A DNA stretch of 64,000 nt from Bifidobacterium sp. (GTDB taxonomy: Bacteria > Actinomycetota > Actinomycetes > Actinomycetales > Bifidobacteriaceae): NCBI GenBank assembly GCA_022649135.1, contig JALCNP010000007.1, positions 38,510 through 102,509 of the forward strand. The letters run 5' to 3'. Within the stretch, counting starts at the first letter, position 1; each line of letters begins with the position of its first letter. The notes under the pieces are model-generated. The model had not been told where the DNA came from, ran no database searches, and saw nothing but the letters and a program-made list of their open reading frames with translations. This document shows, in pieces, positions 13,311 through 22,917 of the stretch. A program made the translations under genes and the position numbers.

Positions 13311-13946
13311 ATGAGAAGTCTTCACCAGGGACGGCTGCGCGCACGCGTGGCCGTCTTTGCATGCATAGCGGCGGTCGCCATCGGCATCGACCAGATCACC
13401 AAGGCGTGCGCGCTGGTCGCGCTGGGGGACGGGCGGACGATTCGGGTGATTCCCAACCTCCTGTCCCTCACCCTGGTTCGCAACCCTGGCGCCTCCCTGG
13501 GAATGGGGTCGTCCGTCACCGGTCTCATCTCCCTTCTCGCCTGTGCGGCATGCGTGCTTCTTGTCGCTCTGGCCATAAGGACGACGTCCATGCTCTGGAC
13601 GGTCGCCTTCGCCCTCGCCTTCTCCGGCGCCGCCGGCAACCTCATCGACCGCGTCGCCTACGCCCAGGGGTTCATGAACGGCAAGGTCGTTGATTTTCTT
13701 GACTACGGATGGTCGGTCGGCAATGTCGCGGACATCTTCCTTATGTGCGCGGGACTGGGAATAGTCCTTCTGATGCTCTTCTCGCAGCCCTTCGAGGACG
13801 AGGCGGCGGCCCCGGCGGGTCATGGACCCGGGTCGGTTGACGGCGGATCGGTTGACGGCGGATCGGTTGACGGCGCAGTGGGTGCCGGGGCTTGTGACGA
13901 CCATCCGACGGACGATGACGCTGCACGGGGAACGCGCAGGACATGA
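13311..13946 (+). CDS. lspA: Lipoprotein signal peptidase LspA
   Basis: A 211-residue membrane aspartic peptidase that removes signal peptides from diacylated prolipoproteins. Four hydrophobic segments are visible within the first ~165 residues. Family motifs: DQITKA, LVRNPGASLGM, and the two catalytic Asp regions GNLIDRV and NVADIF. The last ~45 residues are hydrophilic, Asp/Gly-rich and contain three copies of a 15-bp unit encoding GSVDG (13833-13877). It starts 15 bases after wag31, and its TGA overlaps the ATG of the pseudouridine synthase gene. Confidence 0.95.
   Translation: MRSLHQGRLRARVAVFACIAAVAIGIDQITKACALVALGDGRTIRVIPNLLSLTLVRNPGASLGMGSSVTGLISLLACAACVLLVALAIRTTSMLWTVAFALAFSGAAGNLIDRVAYAQGFMNGKVVDFLDYGWSVGNVADIFLMCAGLGIVLLMLFSQPFEDEAAAPAGHGPGSVDGGSVDGGSVDGAVGAGACDDHPTDDDAARGTRRT
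13833..13877 (+). repeat. 3 x 15-bp tandem repeat in the lspA tail
   Basis: Three copies of TCGGTTGACGGCGGA at 13833, 13848 and 13863 (the third differs by one base). They are in frame and give GSVDG repeats in the hydrophilic cytoplasmic tail, so copy-number change would not disrupt the enzyme. Confidence 0.9.
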
Positions 13947-14875
13947 ACCGTCTTGTCCCCGCCCCTGAAGCGTTGGTGGGGCGGCGACTGGACGTGGCCA
14001 CCGCCAAGATGCTCGGCGTCTCCCGTGCGAAGGCGGCCGAACTCATCGATACCGGACAGGCAAAGATCCTGGGGCGGGACACGGCAAAATCCAGCACCCT
14101 TCTCGCGGGGGACACCGTGGAGTTCGATCTCGTCGAGCATCGCAGACGACCCGAACCCATCTCCAACGAGATGACCATCGAATTCGAGGACGACGACATC
14201 GTGGTGGTCGACAAGCCGGTGGGGATAGCGGCGCATCCCTCGGTCGGATGGACGGGCGCGACGGTGCTGGGCAGTCTTCTGCAGCGCCATGTCCACATCA
14301 CTTCCTATGGGGCTCCGGGCAGACAGGGGATCGTCAGCCGCCTGGATGTGGGCACAAGCGGGCTGATGCTCGTATGCAAGTCCGATCTGGCCTACACCCA
14401 GATGAGACGGCAGTTCGCCCGGCATGAGGTGGTCAAGACCTACCATGCCCTGGTCCAGGGGAACCTGCGGGAGGAAAGGGCGACGATAGAGGCCCCGATA
14501 GGACGGGCCAGGGTCTCGGACTTCCGCTTCACCGTCACCCCATCCGGCAAGCCGGCGGTGACGCACTGGGACGTCATGGAGCGCTTCGGCCTCGCCACGC
14601 TGGTGTCCGTGAATCTGGAGACCGGCAGAACGCATCAGATCCGCGTGCACTTCTCCTCGATCGGCCATCCGCTCGTCGGCGACCCCATGTACGGGTCCAA
14701 CCCCGTCATCGCGGGCCGCCTGGGGCTGGACAGGCAGTGGCTTCATGCCATGAAGCTGGAGTTCCGCCATCCGAGAACCCACGTGTGGACCACTGTGACG
14801 TCTCACTATCCCGCGGATCTTCAACACGCCATCGATGTTCTGCGCGAGGAGCAGGATACCGGGAAAAACGAGTGA
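13943..14875 (+). CDS. rluD: RluA/RluD-family 23S rRNA pseudouridine synthase
   Basis: A 310-residue enzyme with an S4 RNA-binding domain (~10-70: RLDVATAKMLGVSRAKAAELIDTG) and the pseudouridine synthase catalytic domain. The catalytic Asp is in SRLDVGTSGLM, with VVVDKPVGIAAHPS before it, and GRTHQIRVH plus VGDPMYG after it. Position after lspA is the classical rluD arrangement; the exact rRNA target cannot be read from sequence. The ATG overlaps the lspA stop (ATGA). Confidence 0.9.
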   Translation: MNRLVPAPEALVGRRLDVATAKMLGVSRAKAAELIDTGQAKILGRDTAKSSTLLAGDTVEFDLVEHRRRPEPISNEMTIEFEDDDIVVVDKPVGIAAHPSVGWTGATVLGSLLQRHVHITSYGAPGRQGIVSRLDVGTSGLMLVCKSDLAYTQMRRQFARHEVVKTYHALVQGNLREERATIEAPIGRARVSDFRFTVTPSGKPAVTHWDVMERFGLATLVSVNLETGRTHQIRVHFSSIGHPLVGDPMYGSNPVIAGRLGLDRQWLHAMKLEFRHPRTHVWTTVTSHYPADLQHAIDVLREEQDTGKNE

Positions 14876-14939
14876 TGGGGCGTCATGCCCCCGCCTGATT
14901 TTCCCGCCGCCGTCACCGTGAAACGCTATCGTGGGAGTC

Positions 14940-17900
14940 ATGGCCCAATCCCACAGCAACTTTGTTCAGCTTCACAACCATACCCATTATTCGCTGCTTG
15001 ACGGGGCGTCCAAGATCCCCAATCTGGTGAAGAGAACGCAGGAACTGGGGATGACGGCCGTCGGCATCACCGACCACGGGAACATGCACGGTGCCTACGA
15101 GATGTGGAGCACCGCAGTCAGGGCCGGGATAAAGCCCATCATCGGCATCGAGGCGTATGTCACCCCGGAAACCGCCCGACAGGACAAGACCCGTGTGCAT
15201 TGGGGCACCGAGTCCCAGCGATCCGACGATGTGTCCGGCGGCGGTCTGATCACCCATCTCACCCTGTGGGCGCAGAGCGACGAGGGATTGGTCAATCTTC
15301 TCAAGGCGTCCTCCGTGGCCAATCTGGAGGGGCGCGTCATGCGCTATCCGCGTATGGACAAGGAGGTTCTCTCCACGTATTCGAAAGGGGTCATCTGCGG
15401 CTCGGGATGCCCCTCGGGAATAATACAGACCCGCCTGCGTCTGGGGCAGTTCGACGAGGCCCTTCGCGCCGCGGGCGAGTTCCAGGACATCTATGGCAAG
15501 GACAACTTCTTCATCGAGCTTATGGATCATGGCCTGTCGATCGAGAAGAGGGTGTCGAAGGATCTGCTGACCATAGCCAGGAAGCTCGACGCCCCTTTGG
15601 TGGCGACCAACGACTCCCATTACGTTTACGAGGAGGATCGCAGGGCCCAGGATGCCATGCTGTGCATCAACTCCGGCTCCCGCCTCGACGACCCCGATCG
15701 GTTCAAATTCGAAGGTTCCGGATACTACATCAAATCCGCGCAGGAGATGCGCGCCCTGTTCAAGGAGACTCCGGAGGCGTGCGACAACACGCTCGAGATC
15801 GCGGATCGGTGCAACGTCATGTTCGACGACGGCGAGGACGGGGCGTTCATGCCCCGTTTCACCTGCCCCCCGGGATGGGACGAGACGTCCCTGTTCCTTC
15901 ATGAGGTCGAGGAGGGTCTGGAGCGTCGCTACCACGACAACGTCCCGGAGAGGGTTCTCAAGCAGGCCGACTACGAATGCGGCGTGATATGCCAGATGCA
16001 GTTCTGCGGCTACTTCCTCGTGGTGGCCGACTACATCAACTGGGCCAAGACCCACGGAGTCATGGTGGGACCGGGGCGCGGGTCGGCCGCAGGATCGATG
16101 GTCGCCTATGCGATGGGGATCACCGAGCTCGATCCCATCAAGCACGGCCTGATCTTCGAGCGTTTCCTCAACCCGGAGCGCGTGTCGCTGCCCGACATCG
16201 ACGTGGACTTCGATCCCGAGGGCCGGGCCAAGGTCCTTGACTATGTGGGGGAGAAATACGGCAGGGACAAGGTGGCGCAGTGCGTCATATACGGCACCAT
16301 CAAAACCAAGCAGGCCCTCAAGGATTCGGCCCGCATCATGGGGTACGAGTTCTCCGTGGGAGAGAAGATCACGAAGGCCCTGCCTCCGAGCAAGAACGGC
16401 AAGGACGCCAGCCTGAAGGACATCTTCGACCCCGGCTCGAAACGCTATGCCGAGGCCCGGGAGTTCCGCGAGCTGTACGATTCCGATCCGGACGCCAAAC
16501 GCATCACGGAGGAGGCGAAGGGCATCGAGGGACTGATCCGCCAGACGGGGGTCCACGCCTGTGCGACGATCATGGGGTCCGCCCCCATCACCGACACCTC
16601 GCCGCTTCTGGAGAGAACCGATGGAACCGTCACCACCACATTCGAGTACCATACGTGCGAGACCCTCGGTCTGGTCAAGATGGATTTCCTTGGCCTGTCC
16701 AACCTCACCGTCATCCGCGACACCCTGACGAACATCGAGCTCAACGGAAAGCCGAAAATCGACTACACGCAGATTCCGCTCGACGACAAGGAGACGTACC
16801 AGCTGCTGTCACGGGGGGACACCCTGGGCGTGTTCCAGCTTGATTCCGACGGCATGCGCTCGTTGCTCAAAACCCTGAAGCCGGATAACTTCAACGACAT
16901 CTCGGCACTGATCGCCCTGTACCGACCTGGCCCCATGGATATGGATTCGCACACCAACTATGCGAAGCGCAAGAACGGTCTGCAGAAGATCACGCCCATC
17001 CATCCGGAAGTCGAGAAGCCTCTGAAGTCGGTGCTCGACGAAACCTACGGACTGATCGTCTACCAGGAGCAGGTGCAGTCGGCGGCGCGCATCCTGGCCG
17101 GATACTCCCTCGGCAAGGCCGACGTCCTGCGAAGGGCCATGGGCAAAAAGAAGCCCGAGGTCCTGGCCAAGGAGAAGGTCCCCTTTTTCCAGGGCATGCA
17201 GGAGCACGGCTATTCGAAGGAGGCGGCCCAGGCCGTATGGGACATTCTGGTCCCCTTCTCGGGCTATGCCTTCAACAAGGCCCATTCCGCCGCATACGGC
17301 CTTATCTCGTATTGGACCGCGTATCTGAAGACGCACTACCCGGTCGAGTTCATGGCCGCCCTTCTGCAGAACGAGCGTACCAACAAGGACAAGACGGCCC
17401 TGTATCTGGGCGAGGCGCGTCGTATGGGAATCCAGGTGCTGCCCCCGGACGTGAACGAGTCGGTTCTGGAGTATTCGGCTGTGGGCGATGTCGTTCGCTT
17501 CGGATTGGGAGCCATCCGCAACGTCGGCGACAAGGCGGTGGCGGACATCATTGCCGAACGCCGGGGAGACCATGGGAAATATGTGAATTTCATGGATTTC
17601 ATCCGCCGTGTCCCCCTGAGCGCCCTGAACCGGCGTCTGGTCGAATCCCTGATCAAGGCGGGGGCTTTCGACTCGATCGATTCCAACAGACGCGCCCTTT
17701 TCCAGATCCACGAGGCGGCCATCGAATCCGTCGTCGGCCTCAAGCGCAAGCAGGCCGAGGGGCAGTTCGATCTGTTCAGCGATTCCTCGGACGAGGATGC
17801 GCAGGCCATGGGGGACGCCTCGGTGAACGTCCCCGATATCGAGGAGTGGGACAAGAAGACGAAGCTCAACTTCGAAAGGGAGATGCTGGGACTGTATGTC

Positions 17901-18494
17901 TCCGACCATCCCCTCAGCGGCATGACCGCGGTTCTCGCCGGTTTGCGTGACATGTCCATCGCACAGCTCATCGATCGTGCGAAGACGATGCCCGACAGCC
18001 AGCAGATCACCTTGGCCGGGTTGATCACCAACGTCGACAGACGTGTGTCCAGGAAGGGCAATCCGTGGGCGATCGTCACCATAGAGGACATGGAAAGCTC
18101 CGTGCAGTGCATGTTCTTCGGCAAGGTGTACGACTCCTCCTCGCAGGATCTGGTGGTCGACCAGGTGGTGCGCGTGCGCGGACAGGTCGAGGTGCGCGAC
18201 GAGACCGTGAGCATGCGCGCCATCGAACTCGACGTCCCCACTCTGGAGGCCACCGACGAGCGTCCGCTGGTCATCACCCTTCCGCGCATCGCGCTGAACA
18301 AGGCCCACGTCATGCGTCTGGGCCGGGTTCTTGTCGGGCATCCCGGCTATTGCGAGGTCAAACTCGCCGTCATCGACGATGCGGGCACGGCCACCGTCCT
18401 CACCTTCGGGGACCGTTTCCGCGTCAAGAGGGACACCTCCCTTTTCGCGGAGATCAAGATACTGTTCGGGCCGAGCTGTCTGCCTGCCGCATAG
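14940..18494 (+). CDS. dnaE: DNA polymerase III alpha subunit DnaE1
   Basis: The 1184-residue replicative polymerase. An N-terminal PHP domain keeps the metal-binding H12 and H14 (QLHNHTHYSLLDG) and GITDHGNMHG, consistent with an active PHP proofreading exonuclease as in mycobacterial DnaE1. The catalytic Asps are in PDIDVDF (D419, D421, D423). Also visible are GPGRGSAAGS, the helix-hairpin-helix region (LGAIRNVGDKAV) and a C-terminal OB fold (ITLAGLITNVDRR to SMRAIELDV). Start at ATG 14940, with GGGAG just upstream; an in-frame GTG at 14931 is the alternative. Monocistronic. Confidence 0.97.
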   Translation: MAQSHSNFVQLHNHTHYSLLDGASKIPNLVKRTQELGMTAVGITDHGNMHGAYEMWSTAVRAGIKPIIGIEAYVTPETARQDKTRVHWGTESQRSDDVSGGGLITHLTLWAQSDEGLVNLLKASSVANLEGRVMRYPRMDKEVLSTYSKGVICGSGCPSGIIQTRLRLGQFDEALRAAGEFQDIYGKDNFFIELMDHGLSIEKRVSKDLLTIARKLDAPLVATNDSHYVYEEDRRAQDAMLCINSGSRLDDPDRFKFEGSGYYIKSAQEMRALFKETPEACDNTLEIADRCNVMFDDGEDGAFMPRFTCPPGWDETSLFLHEVEEGLERRYHDNVPERVLKQADYECGVICQMQFCGYFLVVADYINWAKTHGVMVGPGRGSAAGSMVAYAMGITELDPIKHGLIFERFLNPERVSLPDIDVDFDPEGRAKVLDYVGEKYGRDKVAQCVIYGTIKTKQALKDSARIMGYEFSVGEKITKALPPSKNGKDASLKDIFDPGSKRYAEAREFRELYDSDPDAKRITEEAKGIEGLIRQTGVHACATIMGSAPITDTSPLLERTDGTVTTTFEYHTCETLGLVKMDFLGLSNLTVIRDTLTNIELNGKPKIDYTQIPLDDKETYQLLSRGDTLGVFQLDSDGMRSLLKTLKPDNFNDISALIALYRPGPMDMDSHTNYAKRKNGLQKITPIHPEVEKPLKSVLDETYGLIVYQEQVQSAARILAGYSLGKADVLRRAMGKKKPEVLAKEKVPFFQGMQEHGYSKEAAQAVWDILVPFSGYAFNKAHSAAYGLISYWTAYLKTHYPVEFMAALLQNERTNKDKTALYLGEARRMGIQVLPPDVNESVLEYSAVGDVVRFGLGAIRNVGDKAVADIIAERRGDHGKYVNFMDFIRRVPLSALNRRLVESLIKAGAFDSIDSNRRALFQIHEAAIESVVGLKRKQAEGQFDLFSDSSDEDAQAMGDASVNVPDIEEWDKKTKLNFEREMLGLYVSDHPLSGMTAVLAGLRDMSIAQLIDRAKTMPDSQQITLAGLITNVDRRVSRKGNPWAIVTIEDMESSVQCMFFGKVYDSSSQDLVVDQVVRVRGQVEVRDETVSMRAIELDVPTLEATDERPLVITLPRIALNKAHVMRLGRVLVGHPGYCEVKLAVIDDAGTATVLTFGDRFRVKRDTSLFAEIKILFGPSCLPAA

Positions 18495-18627
18495 CGCAGA
18501 GGTGACGACCTCTCGTTTTCGTCGCGGATGTCTCATGATGTGACAGAAACGGCGATTTCGGCCCGGTCTCGTTATCGGTCGTTGTTACCATAGGGGCATA
18601 AGCGAGAACACCACGGAAATGAGGATC

Positions 18628-20010
18628 ATGCGAATTATCGATCTACGCGGCACACGCCTGACCAGAGCCGAAATGCTCGCAGCCATGCCCCGTGCCGAAA
18701 TGGGGACGGGGGAGGCCACTGAGCTCGTCCGCCCGATTCTGGACGATGTGCGCTCCAGGGGTGCCGCCGCCCTGCGCGACTTCGAGGAGAAATTCGATCA
18801 CGTCCGTCCGCATCATCTGCGTGTCCCGGTCGAGATCATCCGCCAGGCCCTGGATGATCTCGACCCCCAGGTGCGCACGGCCATCGAGGAATCGGTGCGG
18901 CGCTGCCGCGCGGTGTCCGCCTCCCAGGTTCCCCATGATTTTCACACCGATCTGGCGCCGGGGGCCCGCGTGTCCGAAAGGTGGATCCCCATCCAGAGGG
19001 TGGGGCTGTATGTGCCGGGCGGCAAGGCGGTCTATCCCAGCTCCGTCATCATGAACGTCGTCCCGGCCCAGACGGCCGGTGTCGAATCGCTTGCGATCGC
19101 AACCCCCCCGAGCAAGACGAGTCCGGAGGGACTGCCGGACGCCACGATCCTAGCCACATGCGCCATTCTCGGAGTGGACGAGGTGTATGCGGTCGGTGGG
19201 GCCCAGGCGATAGCCATGTTCGCATACGGGGCTCGCGGCGGCGAGCCGCAGGACGGGGACGTCCTGTGCGATCCGGTCGACAAGATTACCGGTCCGGGAA
19301 ACATATTCGTGGCAACGGCGAAAAGCCTGGTGTCGTCGATGGTGGGCATCGACTCGGTCGCAGGCCCCACGGAAATCGCCATCATCGCGGACAAGGATGC
19401 CAATCCGGGCTGGGTCGCCGCCGATCTGATCGGGCAGGCGGAGCATGACGAGCTCGCCGGCTCGGTGCTCATCACCGACAGCGAGCAGCTGGCGCGACGT
19501 GTGCGCGACAGCCTGGACGAGCGCGTCCCCCGAACCGAGCATGAGCAGCGTGTGCGCACCTCGCTGGGCGGTCGGCAGTCGGGAATAATCCTCACCGACG
19601 ACCTGGGGCAGTCGATCGATGCGGCGAACGCCTATGCGGCGGAGCATCTGGAGATCCAGACCGCCGATCCGGCGTCGGTGGTTGCCAGGATCCGCAACGC
19701 GGGCGCCATCTTCCAGGGTCCGTATTCGCCGGTTCCCCTGGGTGATTACATGTCCGGATCCAACCATGTGCTTCCCACCTCGGGGACGGCCCGCTATTCC
19801 TCGGGTCTGGGAGTGCACACCTTCATGAAGCCCGTGGAGGTCATCCAGTACGATCGGCAGGGCCTGGAGGATCTGGCGGCCCGGATCAACACCTTCGCGG
19901 TGTCGGAGGATCTTCCCGCGCACGGCGAATGCGTCCTGAGCCGGTTTATCCCCGATCCCTACGACAAGAGCACCCTGCCGGATCAGGAAGAAAAGGCGGG
20001 TCTGCTATGA
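18628..20010 (+). CDS. hisD: Histidinol dehydrogenase HisD
   Basis: A 460-residue NAD- and zinc-dependent enzyme for the last two steps of histidine synthesis. Motifs: RVGLYVPGGKAVYPSSVIMN, AVGGAQAIAMFAYG, KITGPGNIFVATAK, the zinc/catalytic AGPTEIAII, GQAEHDE, AAEHLEI and SGSNHVLPT. GAGG 4 bases before the ATG at 18628 supports that start; an in-frame ATG at 18619 is possible. First gene of the histidine operon. A TTGTTA...CATAAG pair just upstream (about 18583-18602) is a weak promoter candidate. Its stop overlaps the hisC start. Confidence 0.96.
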   Translation: MRIIDLRGTRLTRAEMLAAMPRAEMGTGEATELVRPILDDVRSRGAAALRDFEEKFDHVRPHHLRVPVEIIRQALDDLDPQVRTAIEESVRRCRAVSASQVPHDFHTDLAPGARVSERWIPIQRVGLYVPGGKAVYPSSVIMNVVPAQTAGVESLAIATPPSKTSPEGLPDATILATCAILGVDEVYAVGGAQAIAMFAYGARGGEPQDGDVLCDPVDKITGPGNIFVATAKSLVSSMVGIDSVAGPTEIAIIADKDANPGWVAADLIGQAEHDELAGSVLITDSEQLARRVRDSLDERVPRTEHEQRVRTSLGGRQSGIILTDDLGQSIDAANAYAAEHLEIQTADPASVVARIRNAGAIFQGPYSPVPLGDYMSGSNHVLPTSGTARYSSGLGVHTFMKPVEVIQYDRQGLEDLAARINTFAVSEDLPAHGECVLSRFIPDPYDKSTLPDQEEKAGLL

Positions 20011-21173
20011 GCGAGGCGGAAGGCGCGATTCCCGCGCGGCTGCCCTTGCGCAGCGATCTGATCGGGGAGAAGCCCTATGGGGCGCCCCAGCTTGACGTGC
20101 CTGTCTGTCTGAACGTCAACGAGAACCCCTATGAGCCCGACCCGGATGTGGTTCAATCGATAGCCGCGAGGGTCGCACAGATCGCCCACACGCTGAACCG
20201 GTATCCCGATCGCGAGCATGTGGCCCTGCGCCGTGCGTTCAGCAGGTATCTGGCCTCGGAATCCGCGGTCGCGCTTCCGGTGGATCAGCTGTGGGGGGCC
20301 AACGGGTCGAACGAGATCATGCTTCAGCTGTTCCAGGCCTTCGGCGGACCGGGAAGAACGGCACTCGGCTGCGATCCGACGTACTCCATGTATCCCGAAT
20401 ACGCCCGTGACACCTTCACGACGTGGAAGCTCGCCCATCGGCGCCCCGATTTCACGCTCGACGTCAAAGCGACGATTATGGCCATCGAAAAATACCAGCC
20501 ATCGATGGTCCTTATCACCAGCCCGAACAATCCCACGGGCACGACCCTTGCGATGGAGGATCTCGAAACCCTTCTCGCCGTGTGCGACACCGCCCCCGTC
20601 GCGGGGGCCGGCGCGGACGCCCATCCCGTTCTCATCGTCGACGAGGCGTATGTCGAGTTCCGGGATCCTGGCACGCCCAGCGCGGTCTCCCTGCTTGCCG
20701 GGCACGACAATCTGGCGGTGAGCCGCACCATGAGCAAGGCGTTCGCCTTCGCGGGAGCACGTGTGGGATACGTCGCCGCGTCGCGCGGCATCATCGACTC
20801 CCTGCGCATCGTGCGCATGCCCTACCATCTTTCCGCAATTACCCAGGCTGCGGCCCTGGCGGCCTTCGAGCATACCGACGATCAGCTGCGCCAGGTCGCC
20901 CATCTGCGCGAGACCCGCGAGCGGACCGCACGCTGGCTTGCCCGGCAGACCTATCGTGGCACGCCACTTCAGGTGGCTCCATCCGCGTCGAACTTCCTGC
21001 TGTTCGGGGGTTCGTTCGACGACAGGAACCGCATCTTCGACGAGCTGCTCGCGCGGGGGGTGCTTATCCGGGTCGTCGGTCCGGAGGGCTGGCTTCGGGT
21101 GTGCATGGGCACGGACGAGGAAATGGAGCGTTTCCGTGAGGCGCTTGTGCAGGTATTGCGAGTCGTCGAATAG
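20007..21173 (+). CDS. hisC: Histidinol-phosphate aminotransferase HisC
   Basis: A 388-residue PLP-dependent class I/II aminotransferase. Motifs are LNVNENPYEP, WGANGSNEIMLQLFQAFGG, SPNNPTGT, VDEAYVEF, the PLP lysine in SRTMSKAFAFAGARVGY, and a C-terminal RVCMGTDEEM. It converts imidazole-acetol phosphate to histidinol phosphate. The ATG at 20007 overlaps the hisD TGA (ATGA), so coupling to hisD is likely and the longer upstream frame is not used. Confidence 0.96.
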   Translation: MSEAEGAIPARLPLRSDLIGEKPYGAPQLDVPVCLNVNENPYEPDPDVVQSIAARVAQIAHTLNRYPDREHVALRRAFSRYLASESAVALPVDQLWGANGSNEIMLQLFQAFGGPGRTALGCDPTYSMYPEYARDTFTTWKLAHRRPDFTLDVKATIMAIEKYQPSMVLITSPNNPTGTTLAMEDLETLLAVCDTAPVAGAGADAHPVLIVDEAYVEFRDPGTPSAVSLLAGHDNLAVSRTMSKAFAFAGARVGYVAASRGIIDSLRIVRMPYHLSAITQAAALAAFEHTDDQLRQVAHLRETRERTARWLARQTYRGTPLQVAPSASNFLLFGGSFDDRNRIFDELLARGVLIRVVGPEGWLRVCMGTDEEMERFREALVQVLRVVE

Positions 21174-21280
21174 CTTTTCGACTAAGCTGGGGTGCGGGCG
21201 CGCGCCCCGGGGTCATGACGGCGGTGGATGCGTGACATGGACAACGGCATTGTCGGAAGACGACAGGGAAGCAGGGAAGT

Positions 21281-21880
21281 ATGGGACGTACGGCAACGAT
21301 CAAACGCGAAACCAGTGAGTCATCGGTCGAGTTGAGCGTGAATCTCGATGGCACGGGATCGGCCGACATCGACACCACCGTCCCCTTCTTCAACCACATG
21401 ATGAGGTCGCTGTCCAAGCACTCCCTCATCGATCTGACCATCAGGGCCAGCGGGGACACCGACATCGACGTCCACCACACGGTGGAGGATACGGCGATCG
21501 TCTTTGGCGAGGCGCTGAAGCAGGCGCTGGGAGACAAGACCGGGATCCGGCGTTTCGCCGATGCCACCGTTCCGCTCGACGAGGCTCTCAGCAGGGCGGT
21601 GGTCGATATCTCCGGCCGTCCGTACGCCGTGTGCACCGGGGAGCCGGCAGGATTCGAATACGCCATGATCGGCGGCCACTTCACCGGCTCGCTGGTCAGA
21701 CACGTGATGGAATCCATAGCGTTTCACGCCGGGATATGCCTGCATATGACGGTGCTCGCCGGTCGCGACCCCCATCACATCGCAGAATCCGAATTCAAGG
21801 CCCTGGCCCGTGCGCTTCGCGTGGCCGTTGAGCCGGATCCGCGCGTGAAGGGCATCCCCAGCACGAAGGGCGCGCTGTAA
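21281..21880 (+). CDS. hisB: Imidazoleglycerol-phosphate dehydratase HisB
   Basis: A 199-residue monofunctional manganese enzyme. The metal-binding repeats are intact: [46 protein letters not shown] precedes the ATG at 21281. There is no phosphatase domain, as in other Actinobacteria, so histidinol phosphatase must be encoded elsewhere. Its last base overlaps the next gene's ATG (TAATG). Confidence 0.97.
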   Translation: MGRTATIKRETSESSVELSVNLDGTGSADIDTTVPFFNHMMRSLSKHSLIDLTIRASGDTDIDVHHTVEDTAIVFGEALKQALGDKTGIRRFADATVPLDEALSRAVVDISGRPYAVCTGEPAGFEYAMIGGHFTGSLVRHVMESIAFHAGICLHMTVLAGRDPHHIAESEFKALARALRVAVEPDPRVKGIPSTKGAL

Positions 21881-22890
21881 TGACCGAGGGCAACGACGGA
21901 GTGGACCCCGTCGACGACGGTGCATCCACAGGGGATTCGACGCCGCCGGCGGATGCTCCACATGGCGTGTCCGGCCGTGACGATAGCCGACAGGCGCAGT
22001 CCGGAGACAAGGACGATCAAGGCAAGGGCGACCAGGGCAAGGACGATCGAGATCGAGATAAAGGGGATAACGACGCCCGAGGCGACGCCGATTCGCATGC
22101 TTCTGATTCGGACAGGCGACATTCATCTCAGGGTGGTTCGCAGGCTCCGGGCTCGGCGAATGGCGATCTGGCGGACGGCGCCGTCGTGAAAGGTTCGGGT
22201 TCCGGCCGGGATGTCGAGTCCGTCACCCCGGAGTTCAGCGATGAGGAGCTCGACGCGGCGATGGCCGGATTCGAAAAGGAATTCGACGAGTCCGAGGCGG
22301 GTGGTGCCGAATCCCCGGGAGTCGAACAGACCCGAGGGAAGGACGGCTCCGGCGCGGCGGATTCCGGGGGCTTGCGGAGTCCCGAGCCCGAGAGGCCGAG
22401 CTTCGATGATGAACTGCAGGGGCTTTTGGGAAACAAAGCCAAGGTGGCCATTGTCATCACCCGTCTCGCCTCCGCACGGCTGCTCGCCGCTTTCTGCCAG
22501 CTTTCCGATATTTCCGCAGACTGTTTCGCCGCGGATCAGGGTGCCGCCGCAGTGCTGCGCAATCTTGATGGCGATGCCCCCGAGGCGGCGGCGAGGGACC
22601 TCACCACGGTCGTCTCGGGCATGTCGGTGGTCCTCGCCGTGAACCGGGCCGACAAGCTGCAGGCCACTGTGTACGTACAGGGCAATGCGGGGCAGGAGAT
22701 AGCCCCGCCCATTCTCTTCACTTCGACACCCTCATTCGTCGAGGACATGCTGCTGGGAATCAGCACAACCGAGATGCTGCACCGTCAGGGGCTCACCAGC
22801 ATCGATTCGGCCGATCTCGACCACGGGCAGGCGATGTCGATCATTGCCGAGCACACCCGATTCGGGCGCGGTGATTCCCACATTGAATAG
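21880..22890 (+). CDS. Unknown acidic two-part protein embedded in the his operon
   Basis: I do not recognise this 336-residue protein. Residues ~1-180 are low complexity and highly charged (runs of Asp, Gly, Lys, Ser), probably disordered, with no signal peptide or membrane segment. Residues ~185-336 look folded: KVAIVITRLASARLLAAF, ISADCFAADQGAAAVLRNL, VVLAVNRADKLQATVYVQ, PPILFTSTPSFVEDML, and a closing FGRGD. Its ATG shares a base with the hisB stop and hisH starts 27 bases after it, so it is surely co-expressed with histidine genes. GC content and codon use match its neighbours, so it is not a recent insert. A non-catalytic or regulatory role in the pathway is only a guess. Confidence 0.75.
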   Translation: MTEGNDGVDPVDDGASTGDSTPPADAPHGVSGRDDSRQAQSGDKDDQGKGDQGKDDRDRDKGDNDARGDADSHASDSDRRHSSQGGSQAPGSANGDLADGAVVKGSGSGRDVESVTPEFSDEELDAAMAGFEKEFDESEAGGAESPGVEQTRGKDGSGAADSGGLRSPEPERPSFDDELQGLLGNKAKVAIVITRLASARLLAAFCQLSDISADCFAADQGAAAVLRNLDGDAPEAAARDLTTVVSGMSVVLAVNRADKLQATVYVQGNAGQEIAPPILFTSTPSFVEDMLLGISTTEMLHRQGLTSIDSADLDHGQAMSIIAEHTRFGRGDSHIE

Positions 22891-22917
22891 CACGGCCTCC
22901 AGGCAAGGAGAATTGTT

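Noticed and set aside
14913..18536. Two long minus-strand frames opposite dnaE
   Set aside because: Antisense shadows of dnaE, low-complexity and without any motif.
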